A stretch of DNA of 54,621 bases from Pseudomonadota bacterium (GTDB lineage Bacteria > Pseudomonadota > Gammaproteobacteria > Burkholderiales > Burkholderiaceae_C), in NCBI GenBank assembly GCA_963204815.1, contig CAUJHQ010000007.1, positions 1-54,621 on the forward strand, read 5' to 3'. How positions within the stretch are numbered: the stretch's first letter is position 1; the number at the start of each line of letters is the position of its first letter. The notes below the pieces were generated by a model. The model ran no database searches and was not told where the DNA came from. It worked only from the letters and a program-made list of their open reading frames with translations. Of the stretch, positions 37,364 to 45,040 are shown in pieces. A program made the translations under genes and the position numbers.

Positions 37364-37368
37364 TGCAA
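37340..37368 (-). promoter_or_regulatory. Candidate imuA promoter overlapping the LexA box
   Basis: On the minus strand TTGCAC (-35, 37363-37368) is followed after 17 bases by TACAGT (-10, 37340-37345), a 4-of-6 match. The predicted transcription start falls at or next to the GTG at 37333. This is inference from spacing. Confidence 0.5.
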
Positions 37369-37393
37369 CGCCCGCCGCGCGGCCGGGTGGGTT

Positions 37394-39301
37394 TCAGGCC
37401 GGCGCCTGCAGCAAGGCCTGCACCCTTTCGCGCAACCCCGCCGGGCTCACCGCCGCGGCCGGCAGCGCTTCGCCCGCCACCAGCCCCACCGGGCTGAAGA
37501 GCCCGCGGCGGAAGGGCTTGACCATCGCCTCGCCGCGCTCCACGCGCGAGAAGAACGAGCCCCACAGGTTCTGCAGCGCCAGCGGCACCACCGGCACCGG
37601 GTGCGTCTCCAGGATCTTCATCACGCCGCCCTTGAACTCGCCGAGCGTGCCGTCCTTCGTGATGCCGCCCTCGGGGAAGATGCACAGCAGGTCGCCCTCC
37701 TCCAGCACCTTGCGCGCCTGCGCGAAGGCGGCCTCGTAGACCTGCGCGTTGTCGCGCTGCGGCGCGATCGGGATCGCCTTGCCCAGCTTGAAGAGCCAGC
37801 CGAGCACCGGCACCGCGAAGATGCGGTGGTCCATGATGAAGCGGATCGGCCGCGGGCTGGCCGCCATCAGCAGCACGGCGTCGACGAAGCTCACGTGGTT
37901 GCAGACGAGGATCGCCGCGCCCTCGGTGGGAATGTGCTCGTCGCCGCGCACCTTGAAGCGGTAGACCACCCGGCTCAGCACGAAGGCGACGAAGCGCAGC
38001 AGGTATTCGGGCACGAGCAGGAAGATGTAGCCCGCGACCACTGCGTTCAGCAGGCCGATGACGAGGAACACCTCGGGGATGCTGAAACCCGCCTTCAGCA
38101 GCACGCCGACACCGAGCGCGCTGACGATCATGAACAGCGCGTTCAGGATGTTGTTGGCGGCGATGATGCGCGCGCGGTGCGTGGGCTGGCTGCGCAGCTG
38201 GATCAGCGCGTACATCGGCACGCTGTACAGGCCCGCGAACAGCGACAGCAGTGCCAGGTCGAGCATCACGCGCCAGTGCGCGGCGGTGGCCACGAAGCCG
38301 CCCAGCGTGTAGCCGGCCGAAGGCGGCAGGCCGCGGCTGGCGAAGTAGAGGTCGATCGAGAACACGCTCATGCCGATGGCGCCCAGCGGCACGAGGCCGA
38401 TCTCCACGTGGCGGCGCGACAGCACCTCGCACAGCAGCGCGCCGATGCCGATGCCCACCGAGAACACTACGAGCAGCAGCGACGCCACCTTCTCGTCGCC
38501 GTGCAGCACCTCCTTCGCGAAGGCCGGGAACATCGACAGGAACACGGCGCCGAAGAACCACATCCAGCTGATGCCCAGCAGCGAGCGGAAGACGACGATG
38601 TTGCCGTGCGCCAGCTTCAGGTTGCGCCAGGTCTCGGTGAACGGGTTCCAGTTGATCTTCAGGCCCGGGTCGGTGGCCGGCGACACCGGCACGAACTGCG
38701 CGAGCAGGCGCCCGGCCATCGCGACGATCAGGCAGCCGAGCGCGACGTAGGTGGCGCCCACCTCGGGCAGCGCGATCAGCAGGCCGCCGGCCACCTGGCC
38801 GAGCAGGATGGCGACGAAGGTGCCCATCTCGACCATGCCGTTGCCGCCGGTGATCTCGCGCTCGCCCAGGTGCTGCGGCAGGTAGGCGAACTTCACCGGC
38901 CCGAACAGCGTGCTGTGCAGGCCCATCAGGAACACGCAGGACAGCAGCACGACGACGTCGTGGCGCACGAAGCCCCAGCCGGCGAGCGCCATGATGGCGA
39001 TCTCCAGCGTCTTCACGAAGCGGATCAGCACCGCCTTGTCGTGCTTGTCGGCGAGCTGCCCGCTGGTGGCCGAGAACAGCAGGAACGGCAGGATGAACAG
39101 CGCCCCGATCACCAGCCCGGCCAGCGAGGCGGGGAGCCAGCTCACCTGCAGCTGGTAGGTCACCATCACCGTGAAGGCGAACTTGAACAGGTTGTCGTTG
39201 CCGGCGCCGAGGAACTGCACCCAGAAGAACGGGGCGAAGCGGCGCTGCCCGAGCAGGGCGAACTGGTTGGGGTGTTCGGTGGGGTGCATGTCGTGCTTCA
39301 T
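37394..39301 (-). CDS. MFS lysophospholipid transporter-acyltransferase fusion (LplT-PlsC)
   Basis: The 635-residue protein joins an MFS transporter of the LplT type (residues 1-420, about twelve helices, early QFLGAGNDNLFKFA) to a PlsC acyltransferase (about 430-635). The acyltransferase has the NHVSFVD motif (HX4D), IFPEGG and a later VPLALQNLWGS. The likely job is to flip lysophospholipids inward and reacylate them at the inner membrane. The acyl-ACP synthetase domain found in E. coli Aas and in trifunctional homologues is missing. I chose the ATG at 39301 (MKHDMHP). It ends 60 bases before imuA on the same strand. Confidence 0.9.
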   Translation of the reverse strand: MKHDMHPTEHPNQFALLGQRRFAPFFWVQFLGAGNDNLFKFAFTVMVTYQLQVSWLPASLAGLVIGALFILPFLLFSATSGQLADKHDKAVLIRFVKTLEIAIMALAGWGFVRHDVVVLLSCVFLMGLHSTLFGPVKFAYLPQHLGEREITGGNGMVEMGTFVAILLGQVAGGLLIALPEVGATYVALGCLIVAMAGRLLAQFVPVSPATDPGLKINWNPFTETWRNLKLAHGNIVVFRSLLGISWMWFFGAVFLSMFPAFAKEVLHGDEKVASLLLVVFSVGIGIGALLCEVLSRRHVEIGLVPLGAIGMSVFSIDLYFASRGLPPSAGYTLGGFVATAAHWRVMLDLALLSLFAGLYSVPMYALIQLRSQPTHRARIIAANNILNALFMIVSALGVGVLLKAGFSIPEVFLVIGLLNAVVAGYIFLLVPEYLLRFVAFVLSRVVYRFKVRGDEHIPTEGAAILVCNHVSFVDAVLLMAASPRPIRFIMDHRIFAVPVLGWLFKLGKAIPIAPQRDNAQVYEAAFAQARKVLEEGDLLCIFPEGGITKDGTLGEFKGGVMKILETHPVPVVPLALQNLWGSFFSRVERGEAMVKPFRRGLFSPVGLVAGEALPAAAVSPAGLRERVQALLQAPA

Positions 39302-39312
39302 GTCGGGCCGGA

Positions 39313-40083
39313 CTATTGCACCACCTGCACGGTCTCGCCCAGCCCGGAGCGGGCCATCCAGGCAAACACCGAGTCGACGGTCACGGTCTCGATGCGGTCG
39401 GCGAAGCGTTTCGCGCTCGGGTGGTCGTCGAAGGCGATGTGGGCGGCGCTGGCGCGTGCGCCCAGGCGCGTCAGCGCACCGATGCGCAGCACGGTCGGCT
39501 CGTAGCCCTTGAACTGCAGCCAGGCCTGCGCCTGCGCGCGGCTGCGGACGGCCGGCTCGGCGGCCATCGCGAAGGTTTCGATCGCCCACTGGTTGGACTG
39601 CTGGTAGGTCTGCGCCCAGGGGTAGGCGACCATGCTGTACGCCCGCTCGTGCAGCCGCGTGGCGCGTGCGTTGTCCTGCAGCAGCGGCAGCAGCTGCGCC
39701 TGCGCCGCGCGCTGCGGCACGACCACGCCGGCACGGTAGCGCCACAGGTCGTCGAGGAAGAACTCGCCCAGGCCCTGGCGGTAGACCGCCCCTTCGGCGC
39801 TGCCGCAGGCGTTCAGCTTGTGCAGCACGCGCCAGCCGTCGGCGCCGCGGTAGGCCCAGCCCAGGTGCGACCACTGCAGGCCGTGGCGCGACAGGTCCTG
39901 CCCGGCACGCGCCAGCAGCACCACCTGCGCGCCGCTGGCGTCCAGCGCCTGCCGCGTGCGTTCGGCCAGCTCGATCGAGCGCTGCACCGCCGCCGGCGTC
40001 GGCGGCTTCGGCTCGCAGGCCTGGCCGGCTTCGGCGGTGGTCAGCGCGGCAGCCAGCGCCAGCGCCGCAAGGTGCGCCTTCAT
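39313..40083 (-). CDS. Secreted DUF2145-like protein
   Basis: The 256-residue protein has a signal peptide (to about residue 19, TTAEAGQA) and resembles the DUF2145 family: LLARAGQDLSRHGLQWSHLGWAYR early, then VLHKLNACGSAEGAVYRQG, and later a stretch ending GYEPTVLRIGALTRLG. The conserved His, Cys and Asp-His (FDDHP) could form a catalytic site, and the layout recalls papain-like or NlpC-like hydrolases. That is inference only. The ATG at 40083 overlaps the stop of the preceding gene by 4 bases. It ends 11 bases before the start of the transporter-acyltransferase gene, so all may be one transcript. Confidence 0.7.
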   Translation of the reverse strand: MKAHLAALALAAALTTAEAGQACEPKPPTPAAVQRSIELAERTRQALDASGAQVVLLARAGQDLSRHGLQWSHLGWAYRGADGWRVLHKLNACGSAEGAVYRQGLGEFFLDDLWRYRAGVVVPQRAAQAQLLPLLQDNARATRLHERAYSMVAYPWAQTYQQSNQWAIETFAMAAEPAVRSRAQAQAWLQFKGYEPTVLRIGALTRLGARASAAHIAFDDHPSAKRFADRIETVTVDSVFAWMARSGLGETVQVVQ

Positions 40084-40481
40084 CGCGTCACCCGTTCGTT
40101 GTAGAGCAGGGCCTTGCCGACCTCGTTCGGGATGAAGCACAGCGCCTGCCCCGCCGCCGACAGCACCCAGCCGGCGCTGAACGCGGTGACGACGACCGCC
40201 GTGCCGGCCAGCACCGAGACGCCCGCGGCCGCCTTGCCGCTCAGCGTGAGCGTGGCACGCGCGCCGTCGGAGGCACGCTCCAGCACCCACACCGTGCCGG
40301 CCGAGGTGGCCTCGACGGCGACGACGGTGAGCGCCGCGCCGGCCGACAGCACCATCACCGGTGCGGCCACCGACACCGCCACCGGCAGCATCGAGATCGC
40401 GCTCAGCTCGGAAACCTGGGCGCGCGCCGGCGCTACGGCACAGGCCAGCGCGAGGGTCGTGATCGCAAGGAGTTTCTTCAT
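40080..40481 (-). CDS. Small secreted protein of unknown function
   Basis: I do not recognise a family. The 133-residue protein has a signal peptide (MKKLLAITTLALACAVAPARA) and then a Val/Ala-rich, largely hydrophobic body with one or two possible membrane segments (about residues 33-55 and 85-110). It ends in a charged tail (NEVGKALLYNERVTR). The ATG at 40481 has CGGAG about seven bases upstream. An ATG at 40499 overlaps the previous stop but would precede the signal peptide by six residues. The stop overlaps the DUF2145-like start by 4 bases, so the two are coupled. Confidence 0.65.
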   Translation of the reverse strand: MKKLLAITTLALACAVAPARAQVSELSAISMLPVAVSVAAPVMVLSAGAALTVVAVEATSAGTVWVLERASDGARATLTLSGKAAAGVSVLAGTAVVVTAFSAGWVLSAAGQALCFIPNEVGKALLYNERVTR

Positions 40482-40495
40482 GGTCGTGCTCCGGT

Positions 40496-41005
40496 TCATT
40501 GGGGTTGGGCGTTGCGGCGCGACTCGGCCACGGCGTCGGCGAGCGCGGCCTCGTGGGCGTCGCGCAGCGTCTTCGCGAGCGTGAACACGCTCGAGATCAG
40601 GAACAGCCAGCACACGCCCAGGTAGGCCTTGTAGGTGGGGCTGATGTCCATCTCCCAGAGGCCCCAGCCGGTGAGCGCGACGGCGAAGCCGAAGCCGCCC
40701 CAGACCACCAGGCGCCACATCGGCGTGTCGACGCGCCGCCCTTCGTTGTCGCGCACGAACTTGGCGAGCGCGAAGGCGGTCGACACGCAGAACAGGTAGC
40801 CCATCATCATGAAGGCGCGGTCGACGCCGGTGCCGGGCAGCCAGGCCAGGCCGGTGCCGGCCAGCGCGACGGCGCTGCCGAAGGAGAGCCAGACCTGCGC
40901 CTTCCAGGCCTTGGTGTCGTGGCGGGCGGGGGCGGAGTGCATCGTGGGGTCCGGGGTTTCGTTGAACACGGCGCCACTGTCGTCGAACGTGACCTCGGTA
41001 TCCAT
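40496..41005 (-). CDS. YiaA/YiaB-family inner membrane protein
   Basis: The 169-residue protein has a 25-residue soluble N-terminus and then two repeats of the YiaAB two-helix domain: residues about 32-90 (KAWKAQVWLSFGSAVALAG, then FMMMGYLFCVSTAFALAKFVRDN) and about 95-150. A short charged tail follows. It should span the inner membrane four times. Function of the family is unknown; in E. coli yiaA is linked to stress. I chose the ATG at 41005 (MDTEV); a GTG just upstream is possible. It heads a three-gene run and is divergent from an XRE-type regulator. Confidence 0.8.
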   Translation of the reverse strand: MDTEVTFDDSGAVFNETPDPTMHSAPARHDTKAWKAQVWLSFGSAVALAGTGLAWLPGTGVDRAFMMMGYLFCVSTAFALAKFVRDNEGRRVDTPMWRLVVWGGFGFAVALTGWGLWEMDISPTYKAYLGVCWLFLISSVFTLAKTLRDAHEAALADAVAESRRNAQPQ

Positions 41006-41039
41006 CACCCCATGGAGGGTCGCAATCGGTTAGGCTCGG

Positions 41040-41058
41040 AGTACCGTTTGACGGTACT
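41040..41058. promoter_or_regulatory. Operator-like palindrome between divergent yiaAB-like and XRE genes
   Basis: AGTACCGT (41040-41047), spacer TTG and ACGGTACT (41051-41058) form a perfect 8-base inverted repeat. It lies in the 68-base gap between the two starts, 15 bases before the regulator's GTG. That is where a dimeric regulator would control both genes. Confidence 0.6.
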
Positions 41059-41073
41059 TCTGGAGCCTGACCC

Positions 41074-41814
41074 GTGAGCACCACCCTGGACCTCGTCGTC
41101 GCGCTGAAGGCCGAGCTGCGGCGCGCCGGTATCACCTACGCGGCGCTCGCCGGCGAGCTGGGGCTGGCCGAGTCGAGCGTGAAGCGCATCTTCGCCAAGG
41201 GCGACATGCCGCTGTCGCGCATCGACGAGGTGCTGCGCGTGCTGAAGATGGACTTCGCCGAGCTCGCCGCGCGCGTGGTGCAGGCGCAGCCGCTGCGCAA
41301 GGAGCTCACGCTCGAGCAGGAGCGCGCCGTCGTCGCCGACCGCAAGCTGCTGCTGATGGCGATCTCGGTGCTCAGCCAGTGGAGCGCCGAACAGGTCGTC
41401 GCCACCTACCGCTTCAGCGAAGCCGAGGCGGTGGCCTACCTGGTGGCGCTGGACCGGCTGGGCGTCATCGAACTGCGGCCGCTGAACCGCTACCGGCTGA
41501 AGGTCGACAAGACCTTCCGCTGGCGCGCCGACGGACCGGTGATGACCTACTTCCGCAAGAACGTGATCGGCGACTACTTCGCCGGCGGCTTCGACGGCGA
41601 AGGGGAGGCGCTGATGCTGGTGCACGGCCAGGTGAGCCGCACGAACGCCGCGTTGATCGTCGAGCGGCTGCAGCGCCTGGGCCAGGACTTCGCCACCCAG
41701 CACGTGGCCGACCAGCGCCTGCCGGCCGAGCGCAAGGAGGCCTACACGCTGGTGCTGGGCATGCGCAGCTGGCTGTTCGCGGCCTTCCGCGACCTGAAGC
41801 GCCAGCCGGGTTGA
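41074..41814 (+). CDS. XRE-like transcription regulator with C-terminal sensor region
   Basis: The 246-residue protein has an N-terminal helix-turn-helix of the XRE/Cro type (about residues 18-62: YAALAGELGLAESSVKRIFAKGDMPLSRIDEVLRVL shows the pattern in short pieces). A linker and a C-terminal region of about 150 residues (winged or sensor-like, RFSEAEAVAYLVALDRLGVIEL) follow. It belongs to a Burkholderiales and Pseudomonas group of regulators of unknown ligand. The GTG at 41074 fixes the start, since the HTH begins right after. It is divergent from the YiaAB-like operon, with a palindrome in between, suggesting auto- and cross-regulation. Confidence 0.8.
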   Translation: MSTTLDLVVALKAELRRAGITYAALAGELGLAESSVKRIFAKGDMPLSRIDEVLRVLKMDFAELAARVVQAQPLRKELTLEQERAVVADRKLLLMAISVLSQWSAEQVVATYRFSEAEAVAYLVALDRLGVIELRPLNRYRLKVDKTFRWRADGPVMTYFRKNVIGDYFAGGFDGEGEALMLVHGQVSRTNAALIVERLQRLGQDFATQHVADQRLPAERKEAYTLVLGMRSWLFAAFRDLKRQPG

Positions 41815-41815
41815 A

Positions 41816-42733
41816 CTACGCCTGGAGCGCGCGCCCGAGCGCTGCGGCGCAGAGGTCGAGCGCGGTCGTCGCTTCGTCGATCACGCGGCCCATCGTGATG
41901 AAGCCGTGGATCTGGCGCTCGAAGCACACGTACTGCGCCGGCGTGCCGGCCTTGCTGAGCGCGTCGGCGTACTCGCGCCCTTCGTCGCGCAGCGGGTCGT
42001 AGCCGGCGGTGAGCACCAGCGCCGGTGGCAGCTTCGCCAGGCTGGGCGCGAGCAGCGGCGAGGCGCGCCAGTCGGACCACGAGGCCTCGTCGGGCATGTA
42101 CTGCGCACGGTAGTACGCGATGCTGTCGGCCGTCAGCAGGTAGCCCTGGCCGTTGCTCTTGTGCGATGGGGCGACGGCGCGCATGTCGGTCGCCGGGTAG
42201 ATGAGCAGCTGGTACGCCAGCGGCGTGCCGGCGTCGCGCTCGACGATCGCCGTGGTGGCCGCGAGGTTGCCGCCGGCGCTGTCGCCGCCCACCGCGATGC
42301 GCTTCGGGTCGATGCCCAGCGCGGTGGCCTGCGAACGCGCCCAGCGCACGGCGGCGACGCAATCGTCGACGGCAGCGGGGAAGCGGTGCTCCGGGCCCAT
42401 GCGGTAGTCGACCGACAGCACCGCGCAGCCGGCGGCGTTGGCCAGGTGGCGGCACACCACGTCGTGCGTGTCGAGGTCGCCGATGGTCCAGCCGCCGCCG
42501 TGGAAGTACACCAGCAGCGGCAGCGTGCCGGCCGCCGGGCGGAACAGGCGCAGCGACGTACCGGCGTCGGTCTTCAGCTCGCGCACCTCGGCCACCGGCG
42601 GCGGCGCCGGCTGCGTGAAGCCGCGCCGTTCCAGGTACATGCGGCGCGCCTCGGGCACGGGCAGCGTGTGCACCGGCGGCACCTGGCGTTCGATCATCAG
42701 GTCCAGCAGGGCGCGGGCTTGGGGGTCGAGCAT
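41816..42733 (-). CDS. HSL-family alpha/beta hydrolase (esterase/lipase)
   Basis: The 305-residue enzyme has all hormone-sensitive-lipase family marks: oxyanion motif HGGGW (about residues 78-82), nucleophile motif GDSAGG (about 148-153), the acid in GYDPLRDEG and the His in IHGF. It should hydrolyse short acyl esters in the cytoplasm. No signal peptide. The stop is one base from the end of the convergent regulator gene. The ATG at 42733 is divergent from the GNAT gene by 38 bases. Confidence 0.93.
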   Translation of the reverse strand: MLDPQARALLDLMIERQVPPVHTLPVPEARRMYLERRGFTQPAPPPVAEVRELKTDAGTSLRLFRPAAGTLPLLVYFHGGGWTIGDLDTHDVVCRHLANAAGCAVLSVDYRMGPEHRFPAAVDDCVAAVRWARSQATALGIDPKRIAVGGDSAGGNLAATTAIVERDAGTPLAYQLLIYPATDMRAVAPSHKSNGQGYLLTADSIAYYRAQYMPDEASWSDWRASPLLAPSLAKLPPALVLTAGYDPLRDEGREYADALSKAGTPAQYVCFERQIHGFITMGRVIDEATTALDLCAAALGRALQA

Positions 42734-42771
42734 CGCTTCGGTCTCCTTCGGCGCCAGTGTAGGCTTGGACG

Positions 42772-43284
42772 ATGGACGATCACGGCATCACGTTGCGCGC
42801 ACCGCGGCCCGGCGACATCGGCTGGGTCGCGTCGCGCCACGGCGCGCTGTACGCGCAGGAATACGGCTGGGACTGGCGCTTCGAGGCGCTGGTGGCGCGC
42901 ATCGCCGCCGACGTCGTCGACCGCTTCGATGCCACGCGCGAAGCCTGCTGGATCGCCGAGCGCGACGGCGAACGCCTGGGCTGCGTGTTCCTGGTGCAGG
43001 CGCGCGACGACGCCACCGGCGCACCCGATGCCGGTGTGGCGCAACTGCGCATGCTGCTCGTGGAACCTTCGGCGCGCGGGCTCGGGCTGGGCAAGCAACT
43101 CGTCGACGCCTGCCACGCCTTCGCGCTTGCCGCCGGCTACACGCGCATGCGGCTGTGGACGAACAGCGTGCTGCTGGCGGCGCGCGGCATCTACGTGAAG
43201 GCCGGCTACACGCTGCTCGCGCGCGAGGAACACCACAGCTTCGGCCACGCGCTGGTCGGTGAAATCTGGGAGATGGACCTGTGA
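42772..43284 (+). CDS. GNAT-family acetyltransferase
   Basis: The 170-residue protein has the GNAT fold. The acetyl-CoA motif lies in the segment VEPSARGLGLGKQLVDAC (RGLGLGK, the Q/RxxGxG/A pyrophosphate loop), followed by GYTRMRLWTN and a late YVKAGYTLLAREEH. The N-terminal part is the DHGITLRAPRPGDIGW type, often found fused to or next to MarR regulators. Substrate unknown. The stop overlaps the start of the YchJ gene (GTGA), so both are translated together. Confidence 0.88.
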   Translation: MDDHGITLRAPRPGDIGWVASRHGALYAQEYGWDWRFEALVARIAADVVDRFDATREACWIAERDGERLGCVFLVQARDDATGAPDAGVAQLRMLLVEPSARGLGLGKQLVDACHAFALAAGYTRMRLWTNSVLLAARGIYVKAGYTLLAREEHHSFGHALVGEIWEMDL

Positions 43285-43649
43285 ACGAACCTTGCCCCTG
43301 CGGCAGCGGCCGGCCCTACGAAGCCTGCTGCGGCCGCTGGCACGCCGGCGAGCCCGCGCCCACCGCCGAAGCGCTGATGCGGTCGCGCTACAGCGCCTAC
43401 GTGCGCGGGCTCACCGGCTACCTGCTCGACACCTGGCACCCGAGCCAGCGCCCGCCGTCGATGGAGATCGAGCCGGGCCAGAAGTGGCTGGGCCTGGAGA
43501 TCCGCCGCCACGTGCCCGACGGCGACCACGCGCTCGTCGAGTTCGTCGCCCGCAGCAAGCTCGGCGGCCGCGCGGTCCGCCTGCACGAGAACAGCCGCTT
43601 CGTGCGCGAAGGCGGCCGCTGGTACTACGTGGATGGCGACCTGAAGTAG
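43281..43649 (+). CDS. YchJ-like SEC-C motif protein
   Basis: The 122-residue protein begins with a SEC-C zinc motif (CPCGSGRPYEACCG: Cys5, Cys7, Cys16, Cys17 pattern) and then the UPF0225/YchJ NTF2-like body (EALMRSRYSAYVRG, FVARSKLGGRAVRLHENSRF). E. coli YchJ has a second SEC-C at its C-terminus; here that is absent, so the protein is the short form. Role unknown. The GTG at 43281 overlaps the GNAT stop by 4 bases. Confidence 0.9.
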   Translation: MNEPCPCGSGRPYEACCGRWHAGEPAPTAEALMRSRYSAYVRGLTGYLLDTWHPSQRPPSMEIEPGQKWLGLEIRRHVPDGDHALVEFVARSKLGGRAVRLHENSRFVREGGRWYYVDGDLK

Positions 43650-43662
43650 CGCCAGGCGCCAC

Positions 43663-44739
43663 TCAGCCGAAGCGCAGCGCCGCGATCGGCGGCAGGTTCA
43701 GCGACACCGTGTGCCACTGGTCGCCGCCATCGCTGCTGCTCCACAGGCCGCCGGTGGTGCTGCCGATCAGCAGGCTGCGGCCATCCGCGGCCACGTCCAG
43801 GCCGTGGCGGTAGACGAGGTCGTAGCAGTCGCGCTGCGGCAGGCCTTCGCGCAGCGTGTCCCAGCTGCGGCCGCCGTCGCGCGTGCGGTTGACGCACAAC
43901 GCGCCGTCCACCGGCGCGCGGCACATGTCGGACACGGCGGGCACGAACCACGCGGTCTCGGCGTCGCGCGGGTGCGCCGCCACCGCGAAGCCGAAGCTCG
44001 ACACCGGCGCGTGCAGGCGCTGCCAGCGCGCCGCCGAATCCACCGAACGCCAGATGCCGCCGTGATGCTGGCACCACAGCACCTCCGGCCGCGCTGCACA
44101 GCGCACGATGCGGTGCGGGTCCTGCGTGTTGCCGTCGTGCGCCAGTTCGGGCGGCATGTAGTCGGCCACCATGCCGTCGGCGCGCAGGTGCCAGTGGTCG
44201 CCGCCGTCCACCGTGCGCCAGGCGCCGCCGCAACTGATGCCGACGACGAGATCGCCGGCGTCCTGCGGGTGCGGGCACAGCGAGTGCATGCCCGGGGCCT
44301 CGTTGCCGCCGCCCATCCATTGCGAGCGGCGCGGGTCGTCCCACAGCGGGCGCACGAGCGACCAGCTGGCACCGAAGTCGCGTGACGCGAACAGGCCGCC
44401 GGGCATGGTGCCGGCCCACACGGTGGCGCCGGCGCGTTCGAGCGACCACACCTGGATCAGCTTCCAGGCCGGGCCTTCGGCGTCGGCGGGCTGCGGCGGG
44501 TACTGAGGCGTCGCCACCTCGGTCCACGTCGCGCCGGCGTCGAACGACGCGTGCAGCTTGACGCCGAAGTGGCCGAGGTTCAGCGCCGCGAGCATGCGGC
44601 CTCCGGCGTCCGGCGGCAGCAACATCGTCACCGGTTCGCCGAGGAAGCTGGTGCGGTGCACCGCCCAGCCGCTGCGCGCGCGGCGCAGTTCGATCAGGCC
44701 CTTGCGGGTGGCCACCCAGGCACGGTCGACTTCGCTCAT
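43663..44739 (-). CDS. BNR/sialidase-like beta-propeller protein
   Basis: The 358-residue protein is built of beta-propeller blades with repeated Asp-box-like turns: SFDAGATWTEV, SRDFGASWSLV, TVDGGDHWHLR, SVDSAARWQRL, TRDGGRSWDTL and SSDGGDQWHTV, each about 45-60 residues apart. It resembles the glycosyl hydrolase or exo-alpha-sialidase-like WD40/BNR proteins, but no sialidase catalytic triad is evident and there is no signal peptide. It may be a protein-binding scaffold. The ATG at 44739 has GGAGG upstream. It begins one base after the MoaD-like stop. Confidence 0.85.
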   Translation of the reverse strand: MSEVDRAWVATRKGLIELRRARSGWAVHRTSFLGEPVTMLLPPDAGGRMLAALNLGHFGVKLHASFDAGATWTEVATPQYPPQPADAEGPAWKLIQVWSLERAGATVWAGTMPGGLFASRDFGASWSLVRPLWDDPRRSQWMGGGNEAPGMHSLCPHPQDAGDLVVGISCGGAWRTVDGGDHWHLRADGMVADYMPPELAHDGNTQDPHRIVRCAARPEVLWCQHHGGIWRSVDSAARWQRLHAPVSSFGFAVAAHPRDAETAWFVPAVSDMCRAPVDGALCVNRTRDGGRSWDTLREGLPQRDCYDLVYRHGLDVAADGRSLLIGSTTGGLWSSSDGGDQWHTVSLNLPPIAALRFG

Positions 44740-44740
44740 C

Positions 44741-45010
44741 TCAACCTCCGGACAAGGCCTGCAGCACGTGCACCGTGCTGCCGGGATCGACGGCATCGGC
44801 GAGCAGCACGCGGTCGGTGCAGCGGCGGCTGTCGATGAAGATGACGACGTTCGGGCGCAGGTGGCCCTGGTCGTCGAGCACGTAGCCGCGCAGGCGCGGG
44901 TTCACCGCGAAGGCTTCTTCGAGCAGGCTGCGCAGCACGGTCGACCGGCCCTGGACGTCCGGCGTCTCCGTGAAGCGGCGCAGCTGCGGGGTGAAGACGA
45001 TGCGCGGCAT
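44741..45010 (-). CDS. MoaD/ThiS-like ubiquitin-fold protein
   Basis: The 89-residue protein has a ubiquitin-like fold pattern (VFTPQLRRFTE, LRSLLEEAFAVNPRLRGYVLDDQG, NVVIFIDSR) and ends in Gly-Gly, as sulfur carriers MoaD and ThiS do. A C-terminal thiocarboxylate is therefore possible. No MoaE, ThiG or E1-like activating enzyme is nearby. It starts 30 bases after the MFS gene stop and is followed directly by the BNR-repeat gene; this pairing recurs in many bacteria. Role unknown. Confidence 0.85.
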   Translation of the reverse strand: MPRIVFTPQLRRFTETPDVQGRSTVLRSLLEEAFAVNPRLRGYVLDDQGHLRPNVVIFIDSRRCTDRVLLADAVDPGSTVHVLQALSGG

Positions 45011-45040
45011 CGCACCATCATGCGCCGCCCCGGGGCGCGG

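Noticed and set aside
36641..39505. An open frame of 954 codons opposite imuA and the LplT-PlsC gene
   Set aside because: Spans two real genes on the other strand and their gap, is rich in His, Gln and Arg, and shows no domain.
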